Positions 8,528-16,555 of a stretch of DNA of 40,964 bases are shown piece after piece. The translations under genes were made by a program, and so were the position numbers. The stretch is from the IMG/VR virus record IMGVR_UViG_3300021197_000420, positions 1 to 40,964 of that record; one strand, given 5' to 3'. The notes under the pieces are model-generated. The model searched no databases. It was not told where the DNA came from and saw nothing but the letters and a program-made list of their open reading frames with translations. Each line of letters begins with the position of its first letter. Position 1 is the stretch's first letter. Source of the DNA: a virus.

Positions 8528-9082
8528 ATGGCTTTAGAGGATTTAACAGGTACTAAGTACATAGATGACCTCGTAGCGACTAACCCAGCAGCAGGCGATA
8601 ATGTCTCTGAGGGTGATGACCATATACGAGGAATCAAGAATGTACTAAAGACTACATTCCCCAGCATTGATGGTGCAATAACTGCAACAGATACTGAGCT
8701 TAACTATGTAGATGGTGTTACCTCTGCTATTCAAACTCAGATAGATACTAAGGCAGCAACTACTGCGGTAGTAACTAAGACATCAGCCACAGGTTCAGGA
8801 GCACTCCCCGCAGGTACAACAGCACAAAGAGATGGCTCACCTTCTGCTGGATTTATTAGATTTAATACAACAGATACGAGTGCTGAGATTTATGATGGTT
8901 CAGCTTGGACAGCAGTAGGTGGTGGTAATACTACAGACAAAGGTTTGTACGAACACGCACACACTATAGCTAGTAACTACAGCATAACGAGTGGCAATAA
9001 CGCTATAGCTGCTGGTCCGATTACAATCAACTCAGGAATTTCAGTTACGATTCCAACGGGTTCAACTTGGGTGATAGCATAA
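8528..9082 (+). CDS. Tail fibre-like protein with virion-anchor-like N-terminus
   Basis: The N-terminal ~70 residues (MALEDLTGTKYIDDLVATNP, GDDHIRGIKNVLKTTFPSIDGAITATDTELN) form a module frequent at the start of phage fibres. The same module opens the gene at 16991, so the two are paralogues. The rest is Gly/Thr-rich with the 'RFNTTDTSAEIYDGSAWTAVG' fibre phrase and a beta-strand end. Only 184 aa, so probably a short adaptor fibre onto which other fibre proteins attach. Its stop fuses to the next start (TAATG). Confidence 0.8.
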   Translation: MALEDLTGTKYIDDLVATNPAAGDNVSEGDDHIRGIKNVLKTTFPSIDGAITATDTELNYVDGVTSAIQTQIDTKAATTAVVTKTSATGSGALPAGTTAQRDGSPSAGFIRFNTTDTSAEIYDGSAWTAVGGGNTTDKGLYEHAHTIASNYSITSGNNAIAAGPITINSGISVTIPTGSTWVIA

Positions 9083-9870
9083 TGAGTAAAGTTAAAATAC
9101 AAGGTAACGCATCAGGCACAGGGGTACTAACTGTAACTGCTCCGAATACGAGTACAGACAGAACGATTACACTACCTGATTCTACAGGTTCACTTATTGC
9201 TGATGATGGCTCAGGCAAAGTTGGTATTGGCACAGCTAGTCCAAATCATAAACTTTCTGTTTCAGGAGCAGGTAGTCAAGGAACATTAGGATTGTATTCA
9301 AGTGGTACTTCTAATGAACTTCGATTAGAACACGATGGTGGAAGTCATTGGGTGATGAACGGTGTTTCAGACGGTATTAGATTTAAAGCAAGTAACTCTG
9401 AAAAAATCAGAATTGATGGAGATGGATTAAAGTTTAACGGTGACACAGCAGCAGCCAATGCTTTAGACGATTATGAGGAAGGCACTTGGACTCCTATGCT
9501 TACTGATACATCCAACAATGCAACTATGCACGCTCTTAATGGTGGTGTTTATACAAAGATTGGGCGAGTAGTTCATTGTACAGCAAATGTTAGAAATAGT
9601 GGGTTAGGCTCTGTTTCAGGAAACTTATATCTTTCAGGATTTCCATTTACTTCAGGTAACACTAACGGTAATCACGGAGCTGGTGCAGTAGCTAACGCAG
9701 AAAATATGGCTATAACTGCTGGTCACGCTATAACTTTATATTATAGTAAAAATTCTTCTTCCGCTCGTTTTGATATTTATGACAATGCTGGAGGAGTTAC
9801 TGTATTGCAAGCTAGTGAATGGTCATCTGATGGTCAAGCATCAATTCAGGTTACATTTTCAATTGCATAA
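9082..9870 (+). CDS. Tail fibre/spike protein
   Basis: The ATG at 9082 is chosen because it overlaps the preceding stop. The 262 residues have fibre hallmarks: TLTLPDSTG-like start (DRTITLPDSTGSLI), KVGIGTASPNHKLSVSG, ALDDYEEGTWTPMLT and GGVYTKIGRVVHCTANV, then a beta-rich C-terminus. These are typical of trimeric receptor-binding fibres from marine phages. No S74 chaperone is present, unlike the fibre at 11559. Receptor unknown. Confidence 0.82.
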   Translation: MSKVKIQGNASGTGVLTVTAPNTSTDRTITLPDSTGSLIADDGSGKVGIGTASPNHKLSVSGAGSQGTLGLYSSGTSNELRLEHDGGSHWVMNGVSDGIRFKASNSEKIRIDGDGLKFNGDTAAANALDDYEEGTWTPMLTDTSNNATMHALNGGVYTKIGRVVHCTANVRNSGLGSVSGNLYLSGFPFTSGNTNGNHGAGAVANAENMAITAGHAITLYYSKNSSSARFDIYDNAGGVTVLQASEWSSDGQASIQVTFSIA

Positions 9871-9919
9871 TTACGCTTAGTGGATTCTAGGCACGGACAT
9901 TTAATAACAGGAGATTAAA

Positions 9920-10195
9920 GTGGCATTAACAAAAGAAACAGTAGTAGACAAAATTGAAGTATTAGAGATGGGGCAAGTGCAAGTTCGCACAGCAACAAGA
10001 GTCAAGGAAGATGGAGCAGTATTGTCATCATCATTTCATAGACACGTTGTAGTACCTAGCACTAAGTCAGGTGACACTTGGGCAGACACAGACATTAGCG
10101 GTGAAGATGCTAGAGTACAGGCAGTAGCTAATGCCACTTGGACTGACTCAGTAAAGACAGCCTATCAAGAGATGGTAGACGCAAACAGCTTATAG
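9920..10195 (+). CDS. Small fibre-associated protein
   Basis: 91 residues with a GTG start, well placed after AGGAGATTAAA. It carries the motif IEVLEMGQVQVRTATRVKED followed by SFHRHVVVPS and a helical C-terminus. This short protein type recurs beside fibre genes in marine phages; a role as fibre-tip cap or assembly factor is guesswork. It is preceded by 49 bp without a gene, the largest gap in this fibre block. Confidence 0.78.
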   Translation: MALTKETVVDKIEVLEMGQVQVRTATRVKEDGAVLSSSFHRHVVVPSTKSGDTWADTDISGEDARVQAVANATWTDSVKTAYQEMVDANSL

Positions 10196-10204
10196 GAGTA
10201 ACGA

Positions 10205-11044
10205 ATGGCAATAGTAATTAATGGTTCAGGCACAGTAACAGGACTAGCTGTTGGTGGATTGCCTGATGGTACAGTCGATGCTGGAACACTAGCAACAAAT
10301 TCAGTTGACTCAGCAGAACTTGTTGATGGTTCTATTGATAGTTCACATTTAGCTAGTGGAGTTGGTGGAGTAGCTGGTATTTCGTCTAGTGCTGATGCTA
10401 CAGCTATGACTATTACTTCAGATGAAAAAGTATTAGTAAACGAAACTGTATCAGGTCACGCTGATGCTGGTACAACAGTTATTACTAATAAAGCATTAGG
10501 AAAGGCAGCTTTAACTTTAAAGTCTTTGCAAACCCACGTTGCTGGAGTTGGAACTGAAATTGTAGCATTAAACTTTGCAGCACATAATTATTATAGTGCT
10601 TCAAATCCGGGTATTTATGGTCAGATTTCTTGCGAAAATGGTAACGGTAGTTATTCCGACAGAGGTCAATTAGTATTAAGTACAGGTTATGGGGGCAATC
10701 AAATAACTGAAAGACTTGTTTTAACCTCAGATGGCAGAGGCTTGTCACAGTTTACTGCAAGGGCTTGGGCAAGGATAAATCAAACGGGTACACAAGCAAT
10801 TACTATGTCGCACAACTGTAGTAGCGTTTCAGATAACGGAACAGGCGATAGTACAGTTAATTTTACTAATGCTATAGGCAGTACTCAATATTGTGTTGTA
10901 ACAGGCAATGCTGCTGAAAATGAATGGAGTGAAAGACCAAATCCTACTGTTACTGCAACAGGAAGTGTAAGGTTACAAAATGTTAATCATAGTAGTACTT
11001 TTAGAGATAGCTCAAGAGTTCATTTTGCAGTCTATATGACTTAA
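10205..11044 (+). CDS. Tail fibre-like protein
   Basis: 279 residues beginning MAIVINGSGTVTGLAVGGLP, a common fibre start, followed by repeated 'DSAELVDGSIDSSHLASGVGG' trimer-forming phrases. It then has ADATAMTITSDEKVLVNETVS, a phrase also present in the fibre at 11559 (ADATAMTITSAEKIGIGETAP), so the two share a module. The C-terminal half is beta-rich and unlike the others, as expected of a receptor-binding tip under diversification. Ribosome site AGGAG. Confidence 0.82.
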   Translation: MAIVINGSGTVTGLAVGGLPDGTVDAGTLATNSVDSAELVDGSIDSSHLASGVGGVAGISSSADATAMTITSDEKVLVNETVSGHADAGTTVITNKALGKAALTLKSLQTHVAGVGTEIVALNFAAHNYYSASNPGIYGQISCENGNGSYSDRGQLVLSTGYGGNQITERLVLTSDGRGLSQFTARAWARINQTGTQAITMSHNCSSVSDNGTGDSTVNFTNAIGSTQYCVVTGNAAENEWSERPNPTVTATGSVRLQNVNHSSTFRDSSRVHFAVYMT

Positions 11045-11059
11045 GAATAGGATATTAAT

Positions 11060-11338
11060 ATGAGAATAATTTATGACAATAGTGGAGTGGCTTCAGTATT
11101 AATACCAGCTACAGAATTTTTAGCTACTTTAACAGGAACAGATGAAGAAAAGATGATTCATCTTGCTAACAAAGATTTACCTACTGGAACTAAGTACGAA
11201 ATCATAGGTGATGATGTTGACTTATCTGACAGAACTTTTAGAAATGCTTGGACATATACTGCTGGTTCTGATGAAAAGACTTCAGCAGACTTGAGTGCAG
11301 AGGACTTAGCTAAATACAATATGAAGGAGAATCTCTAA
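11060..11338 (+). CDS. Small fibre-associated protein with DRTFRNAW motif
   Basis: 92 residues containing 'TGTKYEIIGDDVDLSDRTFRNAW' in parts, a motif seen in small genes beside marine phage fibres. The last residues are helical (SAEDLAKYNMKENL). It is coupled to the next gene by a TAATG overlap. Together with that gene it forms the pair usually found just before or after a fibre, suggesting fibre assembly; this is inference from context. Confidence 0.78.
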   Translation: MRIIYDNSGVASVLIPATEFLATLTGTDEEKMIHLANKDLPTGTKYEIIGDDVDLSDRTFRNAWTYTAGSDEKTSADLSAEDLAKYNMKENL

Positions 11339-11562
11339 TGCCAATTACTGTAGACATTAACAAAGCTAAAGTTATTACTAAAGACAGACTTAGAACAGAG
11401 AGAAAACCTCTGTTAGAAGAACAAGACATTCTGTTTATGAAGGCACAAGAAGCTGGCTCAGATACTTCTGCTATTGTGACAGAGAAGCAAAGGCTCAGAG
11501 ATATTACAAATCAAGTAGATAGTATGACTACTACTGATGAATTAAAAGGAGCGTCAGTATGA
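11338..11562 (+). CDS. Putative tail fibre assembly/chaperone-like protein
   Basis: 74 residues, helical, with RTERKPLLEEQDILFMKAQE, then AIVTEKQRLRDITNQVDSM and TTDELKGASV. The pattern (ERxxLLxxxDxxFxxAxExG followed by KQxLRDxT) matches small tail-assembly chaperone-like proteins found next to fibres. Its stop overlaps the next fibre start (ATGA), so it is translated with it. Name is by pattern, not by a confirmed family match. Confidence 0.75.
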   Translation: MPITVDINKAKVITKDRLRTERKPLLEEQDILFMKAQEAGSDTSAIVTEKQRLRDITNQVDSMTTTDELKGASV

Positions 11563-12728
11563 GTACAATAAAATCAAGTGACGAACATCTAACACTAAAC
11601 GCTGATGGTTCTTCTAAGGATATAAAGTTCCAAGCCAACGGAGTAGAGAAAGCGAGTATCAGTTCTAGCGGTGCGTTTACTTCTACTACGATTGATGCGA
11701 CCAAGCTGACAGGTACGATACCTAACTTTACTTCGACAGGTATTGATGACAATGCTGATGCGACTGCTATGACTATTACTTCTGCTGAAAAAATAGGTAT
11801 CGGTGAAACAGCACCTTTAGGACAACTGCACATTAAAGAACAAGATAGTGGTGTTAGTTCTATATCTTCAAATGGCGACCAGTTAGTTCTTGAAAATAGT
11901 GGTCATTGTGGTATGCACATATTGAGTGGTACTGGTAGTGATGGTGTTCTGTATTTCGGGGATTCAGGTGGCTCTGGTATGGGGCAATTAAAGTATCAAC
12001 ACGCTTCTAACCAGTTTGCATTTGAAACTAATCAATCTGGTGCTTTAATTATTGATTCTGATGGTCGTTTGTTATCAGGAACAACTTCTAACGGTAATGT
12101 AAATCCTAACGGAATAAGTGTAAATGCTGGTGCTTATGGTAATTGGGCAATGAAAGTTGCTCATAGTGCTGGAACTGGTGATGGTTACGGAATTATGATA
12201 AATATTCCAAGCTATACAGGTTCAGGTGGACAGAATATGGTTAATTTTTATACTGCTGGTGGTGCAGTTGGAAGTATTAAATCTAATCAAAGTTCAACTG
12301 CTTATAACACTTCATCAGATTACAGACTAAAAGAAAATGTAGATTACACTTGGGATGCTACAACTAGGCTCAAACAACTTAAACCAGCTAGGTTTAATTG
12401 GATTTCAGATGATACTAATACTTTAGTTGATGGCTTTATTGCACACGAAGTATCAAGTGTAGTGCCTGAAGCTATTAGTGGTGAAAAAGATGCTACAAAA
12501 AATTTAACTAATGTTGTTTTAAAAGCTAATGGTAAATGGATTGGAGATGGAATAACTGAAGAAGAATGGGAACAAGGAAAATCTGATGGTGAATATCCTT
12601 CTGATTCAACTTGGAAAGCTAGTCACACAGAAAATGTTTATCAAGAAATTGACCAAAGCAAACTTGTACCTTTGTTAGTTAAAACAATACAAGAGTTGGA
12701 AGCTCGTATAGCTGCATTAGAAGCCTAA
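11559..12728 (+). CDS. Tail fibre with C-terminal S74 intramolecular chaperone
   Basis: 389 residues. The first ~250 form a fibre with IGIGETAPLGQLHIKEQDS, FGDSGGSGMGQLKYQHASN and GALIIDSDGRLLSGTTS, typical of trimeric fibres. From about residue 250 the S74 chaperone begins: TSSDYRLKENV with S252/S253, D254, R256 and K258, then LKPARFNWI, DGFIAHEVSSVVPEAI and a terminal coiled coil QELEARIAALEA. In the S74 family this domain guides trimerisation and cuts itself off at the serine. Tightly coupled to both neighbours (ATGA and TAATG). Confidence 0.92.
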   Translation: MSTIKSSDEHLTLNADGSSKDIKFQANGVEKASISSSGAFTSTTIDATKLTGTIPNFTSTGIDDNADATAMTITSAEKIGIGETAPLGQLHIKEQDSGVSSISSNGDQLVLENSGHCGMHILSGTGSDGVLYFGDSGGSGMGQLKYQHASNQFAFETNQSGALIIDSDGRLLSGTTSNGNVNPNGISVNAGAYGNWAMKVAHSAGTGDGYGIMINIPSYTGSGGQNMVNFYTAGGAVGSIKSNQSSTAYNTSSDYRLKENVDYTWDATTRLKQLKPARFNWISDDTNTLVDGFIAHEVSSVVPEAISGEKDATKNLTNVVLKANGKWIGDGITEEEWEQGKSDGEYPSDSTWKASHTENVYQEIDQSKLVPLLVKTIQELEARIAALEA

Positions 12729-13297
12729 TGTCTAACAGACTGCGTAACAATGTAATAGCTGGGTTTATAGTCCTAGCGTTTTGGATAGTGTTTGTAGTGC
12801 CAGTAATGGCTGCTGACCCTATTGTTACAGATTCGACAAGCGTTGTTACAACTACAGGTGAACAGACTACAACAGTTAAGTCACCACCACCTAGTGCAAT
12901 AGCACCTCAGTTTGGTAGTGGTAATACCTCAGACTTATGTACGATTAGCTCTAGTGGTTCAGTACAGACACAGATACTCGGACTCTCAGTAGGTACAACG
13001 TACACAGAAGAGAATTGTTTAAGACTTAAAAAGGCACAGAAGCTGTATAACTTTGGTATGAAAGTAGCAGCAGTTAGTGTGATGTGTCAAGACCCTGATG
13101 TATGGGAAGCGATGATGTCAGCTGGGACTCCGTGCCCTATAGATGGACTCATAGGACAGCAAGCAAAGGATGCTTGGGCTGTACACACAGACACAATACC
13201 AATGCCAGAGGAGGAAGATGAAATTACTGCACAAGAAAAACGTGATAAGGCTCTTAGCATTATGGGTACTGTTGCAGCAGCCTTCATACTCTTCTAG
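12728..13297 (+). CDS. Exported protein of unknown function (cassette gene 1)
   Basis: 189 residues with a strong signal peptide or membrane anchor (hydrophobic from about 10 to 28, VPVMA then ADPIV as a signal peptidase I site). The mature part has four cysteines: LCTISSS, EENCLRLKKAQ, SVMCQDPDVWEAM and GTPCPIDGLIG, consistent with periplasmic disulphides. The end is hydrophobic (ALSIMGTVAAAFILF), possibly a second anchor. Fused by TAATG to the S74 fibre gene. Similar small exported proteins occur in other marine phages; function unknown. No muramidase or peptidase motif is visible. Confidence 0.82.
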   Translation: MSNRLRNNVIAGFIVLAFWIVFVVPVMAADPIVTDSTSVVTTTGEQTTTVKSPPPSAIAPQFGSGNTSDLCTISSSGSVQTQILGLSVGTTYTEENCLRLKKAQKLYNFGMKVAAVSVMCQDPDVWEAMMSAGTPCPIDGLIGQQAKDAWAVHTDTIPMPEEEDEITAQEKRDKALSIMGTVAAAFILF

Positions 13298-14099
13298 TTA
13301 TACCTTTGGATATACAGGTAACGCAGCAGTAGATAGTCTGGTATGGAGTATGACATCTGGAACGCTAGGAGTTAGCGTAGAGGATGGGCTAGACATAAGT
13401 GGAGTAATATACAAGTACAAGGTAACTAAGGAAGCTGGAGAGGAGTACCTAGTTACAGTACAAAATGAAGATGTAGATGGTGGGTATATCTTTCAAGATA
13501 CACAAGATTGGACCGATGGTACGGGTATGAAGATACAAAGACTTGTGCCCTTACCATACACACCAGTCAGTAAGTTCGGCACAGGTTCTATTAAAACAGT
13601 AGGAACTGGTACGATAGAGGATGCAAGTGTGGTTTATATGTACAGATTTGATAAGTGCTTTGACCCACAGAATGATGAAAGTTGTCCGGGCTATGTCGAG
13701 CCTATGCCAGTTATACCTGAGATTGAAGTGTATGATGCACTAGATGATGACGCAGTTATAGACGCTACTGAAGAAACTGACAGTGACTTGTATGAAAAGG
13801 AAGAAGAAGAGAGGGAAGAGAAAGACGAAGATGAAGAGAATGAAAGCAGATTAGAAATGGCTTTAGCTGCATCTGAAAATGCTTTGACAATAGCTAACAC
13901 AGTCTCGCAAGCTGCTTTATTGCAAACAATTAATGATGCTACTAATGTGAACAGTTACTACGAAAAGAAGATTTCTGGTAAAATGTACCCTGAATCTATA
14001 GCACTACAAGGTGGGGAAATTGTAGACAATAGAAGAGCATTAAGAAGTTTAGCACAAGATAACCTACATAACAAAATGATAGAGGAACAATACAAATGA
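13218..14099 (+). CDS. Exported protein of unknown function (cassette gene 2)
   Basis: The start is set at the ATG following GAGGAGGAAG, which overlaps the previous gene by 80 bp in another frame. It gives MKLLHKKNVIRLLALWVLL and a signal peptide ending near PSYSS. The open frame continues further upstream without a better start. The mature protein (~265 aa) has a beta-rich first half with TFGYTGNAAVDSLVWSM and YTPVSKFGTG, a D/E-rich linker (about 190-220) and a helical C-terminus. Two Cys (FDKCFDPQNDESCPG). Unrecognised; possibly an outer-surface or periplasmic structural protein. Confidence 0.78.
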   Translation: MKLLHKKNVIRLLALWVLLQQPSYSSSYTFGYTGNAAVDSLVWSMTSGTLGVSVEDGLDISGVIYKYKVTKEAGEEYLVTVQNEDVDGGYIFQDTQDWTDGTGMKIQRLVPLPYTPVSKFGTGSIKTVGTGTIEDASVVYMYRFDKCFDPQNDESCPGYVEPMPVIPEIEVYDALDDDAVIDATEETDSDLYEKEEEEREEKDEDEENESRLEMALAASENALTIANTVSQAALLQTINDATNVNSYYEKKISGKMYPESIALQGGEIVDNRRALRSLAQDNLHNKMIEEQYK

Positions 14100-14614
14100 A
14101 TAAATTATTATTAACATCTTTAGTTCTTGCCCTCACTGGCTGTTCTTTGTTTGCAAGCAAAGTAGAAGCTAACGCAGAAATCAATGGCTCAGTAGAGTCT
14201 AGATGTACAGTAAACACGGACACACCCGGAGTATATGGAAACCCTAATGCATACACTCTTACAACAACACCAGCTAGTGGTGGACAAAAACCTATCGTAA
14301 GGTTTGACGTATCACTTGCTAATGCTTATTACGCACAGGTAAGCTACCCTACTTCTTTTAGTTCTAGCCCTAGCTTAAGTGACACCGTTGCTTGGACAGG
14401 TGCAGTAGCAGTAGCACAATCATCTGGCAGTGACTTTGATGGATACCAGACAGCTAGTACAACCACTGGTGCTCTAAGACAATACGCTATGGCACACGCT
14501 GGGACTTTGTGGGTAGATGTTCAGTCCGAAGCTACTTATGGTGGCGGACAACAGAAAGCATTTCCCGGTGGTGCGTATACAGCAATTGTAGTTGCTGAAT
14601 GTGTCGCTCAGTAA
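14096..14614 (+). CDS. Exported pilin/coat-like protein (cassette gene 3)
   Basis: 172 residues starting MNKLLLTSLVLALTGCSLFA: a signal peptide with a lipobox-like LTGC, though cleavage by signal peptidase I near SKVEA-N is also possible. The mature sequence (AEINGSVESRCTVNTDTPGVYGNP, PIVRFDVSLANAYYAQVSYP, ending YTAIVVAECVAQ) is beta-rich with a Cys near each end. This resembles spore-coat-U/fimbrial-type Ig-like subunits in outline only. Overlaps the preceding stop by ATGA. If lipidated, it would sit in the outer membrane. Confidence 0.8.
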   Translation: MNKLLLTSLVLALTGCSLFASKVEANAEINGSVESRCTVNTDTPGVYGNPNAYTLTTTPASGGQKPIVRFDVSLANAYYAQVSYPTSFSSSPSLSDTVAWTGAVAVAQSSGSDFDGYQTASTTTGALRQYAMAHAGTLWVDVQSEATYGGGQQKAFPGGAYTAIVVAECVAQ

Positions 14615-14970
14615 TACTGTGGGCACTGTTATGTACATCTGTAGCAGCTCACGAAATGACACCTACTTACCCGAAGTGGCAAACTTCATACATAAGTGGT
14701 GTACACAAGACTACAATGAGGCTGTTCAACAAGAGGGAAGATGTAGAGTTTTATGAGGTAGGGGTATTTACAGAAGAGTGGAAGCCAATACCTTTTGTTA
14801 CTGACTACAAGATAATGAAGGTGGATTACTTGAAGTCTGTGAAGTTTGATGTTTACATTAATTCAAGCAACAAAGACAAAGCAGAATACATATGCTCGTT
14901 GTCTAAACTTAGAGGGAATGGGGAGACTAAAACGATGGTGGCAACAAAGATATGTTCGAGGTTTAAGTGA
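14599..14970 (+). CDS. Exported chaperone-like protein (cassette gene 4)
   Basis: 123 residues with a signal peptide (MCRSVILWALLCTSVAA, then HEMTP). The mature part looks like one Ig-like beta domain: TYISG-like start, RLFNKREDVEFYEVGVFTEE, WKPIPFV, VKFDVYINSSN and a final ICSLSKLRG...KICSRF with two Cys. The order and phrases resemble the first domain of periplasmic pilus chaperones but it is much shorter. It overlaps the pilin-like gene by 16 bp, so the two are likely partners. The resemblance is by eye only. Confidence 0.75.
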   Translation: MCRSVILWALLCTSVAAHEMTPTYPKWQTSYISGVHKTTMRLFNKREDVEFYEVGVFTEEWKPIPFVTDYKIMKVDYLKSVKFDVYINSSNKDKAEYICSLSKLRGNGETKTMVATKICSRFK

Positions 14971-15380
14971 AATGGTTAAGGTACTTGGTACTACTGCTTT
15001 GCACACAAACCATAGCAGACAGTAACTCGATGACCTTTTCTTTGCCAAGTGCTGGATACAGCAGTGGCACAGACAGCATTAGAGCTGGTGACTTAGATTG
15101 TAAGAATAGTATAGGCGGTACTACTAACTTTGAGTTAGGTATGACTGGGATAATAAACAACGCAATTACACCAATCATAGGCAAAGAAGGAGACAGGCCA
15201 CAGACTAAAGACATAGGCTTGTATGCCAGAATAATAATTCCTTTAGATGGACCTAGCGAAAGAATAAACTGCAACACACTGTACCAACTAGAATTACAAC
15301 GCAGAAGACTAGAAGTACAAAAACTTAAGCAAGAGATAGAGTACCTTAAGCAATTACAACTAGATGGATTTGATAACTAA
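14967..15380 (+). CDS. Exported protein with C-terminal coiled coil (cassette gene 5)
   Basis: 137 residues with a signal peptide (MKWLRYLVLLLCTQTIA, then DSNSM). The mature part contains DSIRAGDLDCKNSIGG, FELGMTGIINNA, DIGLYARIIIPLDG and RINCNTLYQLELQRRRLEVQ, ending in a Q/L/K coiled coil. Two Cys may form a disulphide. The layout (small beta domain then helix) resembles proteins seen in marine phages and in bacterial surface-fibre operons, but I do not assign a family. Overlaps neighbours at both ends. Confidence 0.78.
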   Translation: MKWLRYLVLLLCTQTIADSNSMTFSLPSAGYSSGTDSIRAGDLDCKNSIGGTTNFELGMTGIINNAITPIIGKEGDRPQTKDIGLYARIIIPLDGPSERINCNTLYQLELQRRRLEVQKLKQEIEYLKQLQLDGFDN

Positions 15381-15847
15381 TGGCAGACCTAGAAGAATTA
15401 GTAAGCAAGGGCGAAGGCATAAAAGATAAGAAACTTACTTTGTTTGGTTTGCGTTTAAGTGGCACAAGTATAGTTGCAGCATTTGCCTTTATTTCAACGA
15501 TTATTGGTACTCTTTATGGTGGCTTTCTTATGTACCAGAAAGTTGAAGGAATAGCAAATTTGGACCTTGACGCTATAGCTGGACAGATGGCAAAGACATC
15601 ATCAGATGTAATACGAATAGAAGAACACGCTAACGCAATTAAGATTGAACTCAAGAAAGATATGACTGATTTAAGAAACGCACAGTGGAATCTTGAGTCA
15701 AAGGTAGATGGTAAGCTACAGTCAGTAGACACTAAACTTACTAACTATGATGACAAACTAGATAGGTTTGAAATTAAAGTAGAAAAAACAAAGTTGGATA
15801 TGGAAAATCGTATTCAACAGTCATTAGATAACCCATTAGCAAATTAG
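15380..15847 (+). CDS. Membrane-anchored coiled-coil protein
   Basis: 155 residues: a 28-residue cytoplasmic start, one membrane segment (SIVAAFAFISTIIGTLYGGFLMY, in two parts about 30-52) and a long periplasmic coiled coil (DVIRIEEHANAIKIELKKDM, then KVDGKLQSVDTKLTNYDDKL). The topology is that of an inner-membrane spanin or of a haemolysin XhlA-like protein. It begins on the last base of the exported cassette stop (TAATG), suggesting joint expression. Possible lysis or envelope-spanning role; inference. Confidence 0.78.
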   Translation: MADLEELVSKGEGIKDKKLTLFGLRLSGTSIVAAFAFISTIIGTLYGGFLMYQKVEGIANLDLDAIAGQMAKTSSDVIRIEEHANAIKIELKKDMTDLRNAQWNLESKVDGKLQSVDTKLTNYDDKLDRFEIKVEKTKLDMENRIQQSLDNPLAN

Positions 15848-15856
15848 GAGAATAAT

Positions 15857-15964
15857 ATGCCATACGGACCGGGAACATACGGAAGTAAAAGAGGTAGACC
15901 ACCTGTTAAAAAAACTGTTAAGAAAAAAGCTATGACTAAGCGACCACATATGAAAAAGAAGTAA
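15857..15964 (+). CDS. Small lysine-rich protein (MPYGPGTYG family)
   Basis: 35 residues, starting MPYGPGTYGSKRGRPPVKKT and ending in more lysines. Ribosome site TAGGAG, 7 bp before the ATG; the stop overlaps the next start (TAATG). Very short basic proteins with this MPYG..TYGSK.GRPP pattern are widespread in phages. The KRGRPP part is AT-hook-like, so DNA contact inside the head is plausible but unproven. Confidence 0.82.
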   Translation: MPYGPGTYGSKRGRPPVKKTVKKKAMTKRPHMKKK

Positions 15965-16224
15965 TGTCTAAAGACTCACGACTAACCAGAGCTGGGGTTT
16001 CTGCATATAACAAACCAAAGCGTACACCTAGTCACAAAACTAAAAGCCACGTTGTTGTAGCCAAGGAGGGTGGTAAAGTTAAGACTATTAGATTTGGACA
16101 ACAAGGAGTTTCTGGTGACAGAACCGCTACCAAAAGGTCAGCATCATTTAAAGCGAGACACGCTAAGAATATAAAAAAAGGTAAGATGTCTGCTGCTTAC
16201 TGGGCTAACAAGGTGAAGTGGTAA
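15964..16224 (+). CDS. DUF6321-like basic protein
   Basis: 86 residues, strongly basic: SRLTRAGVSAYNKPKRTPSH, KVKTIRFGQQGVSGDR, then SFKARHAKNIKKGKMSAAYW and the end NKVKW. This pattern is well known in marine phages (DUF6321). Function is unknown; the basic charge suggests a nucleic-acid-associated virion component. Start and stop are fused to both neighbours. Confidence 0.88.
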   Translation: MSKDSRLTRAGVSAYNKPKRTPSHKTKSHVVVAKEGGKVKTIRFGQQGVSGDRTATKRSASFKARHAKNIKKGKMSAAYWANKVKW

Positions 16225-16349
16225 TGGCTAGACGAGGACTGTACGCAAACATAAACGCTAGGAAAAAAGCTGGCACAAGTAGAAGTAAAAAGAATTCTAC
16301 TATTAGCAAAAAAGCCTATGCTAAGATGAAAAGAGGATTCAAAAAGTGA
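16224..16349 (+). CDS. Small lysine/arginine-rich protein
   Basis: 41 residues (MARRGLYANINARKKAGTSR, then SKKNSTISKKAYAKMKRGFK). The start overlaps the preceding stop and the stop overlaps the next GTG. The pattern RRGLYANIN.RK.AG.SR recurs in phages beside the DUF6321 gene. Function unknown; basic charge suggests DNA or capsid interior contact. Confidence 0.82.
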   Translation: MARRGLYANINARKKAGTSRSKKNSTISKKAYAKMKRGFKK

Positions 16350-16555
16350 GTGATGAAACTAAGAGACTTCAGGTGCAACTAGACAAGCATTCTACACAGA
16401 TTGCTAAGTTGTTCAGTAAAGTTGATGACACTAATGCAAGCATACAAAAAATTGTAAACACTTTAAATCAAATTAGGTGGACATTTTTTGGTGCTATAGG
16501 CTATTACGCAGTGTCTGAAATAGGTATTATAGAAGCAATGAGGATAGCAGTATGA
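16346..16555 (+). CDS. XhlA-like membrane protein, possible lysis accessory
   Basis: 69 residues from a GTG start (GAGG about 8 bp before). The N-terminal half is a coiled coil (RLQVQLDKHSTQIAKLFSKV), followed by one hydrophobic segment (WTFFGAIGYYAVSEIGIIEAM). Coiled coil plus C-terminal membrane helix is the form of XhlA-type proteins that work with holins. It overlaps the holin-like gene by ATGA, supporting that reading. Confidence 0.75.
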   Translation: MSDETKRLQVQLDKHSTQIAKLFSKVDDTNASIQKIVNTLNQIRWTFFGAIGYYAVSEIGIIEAMRIAV

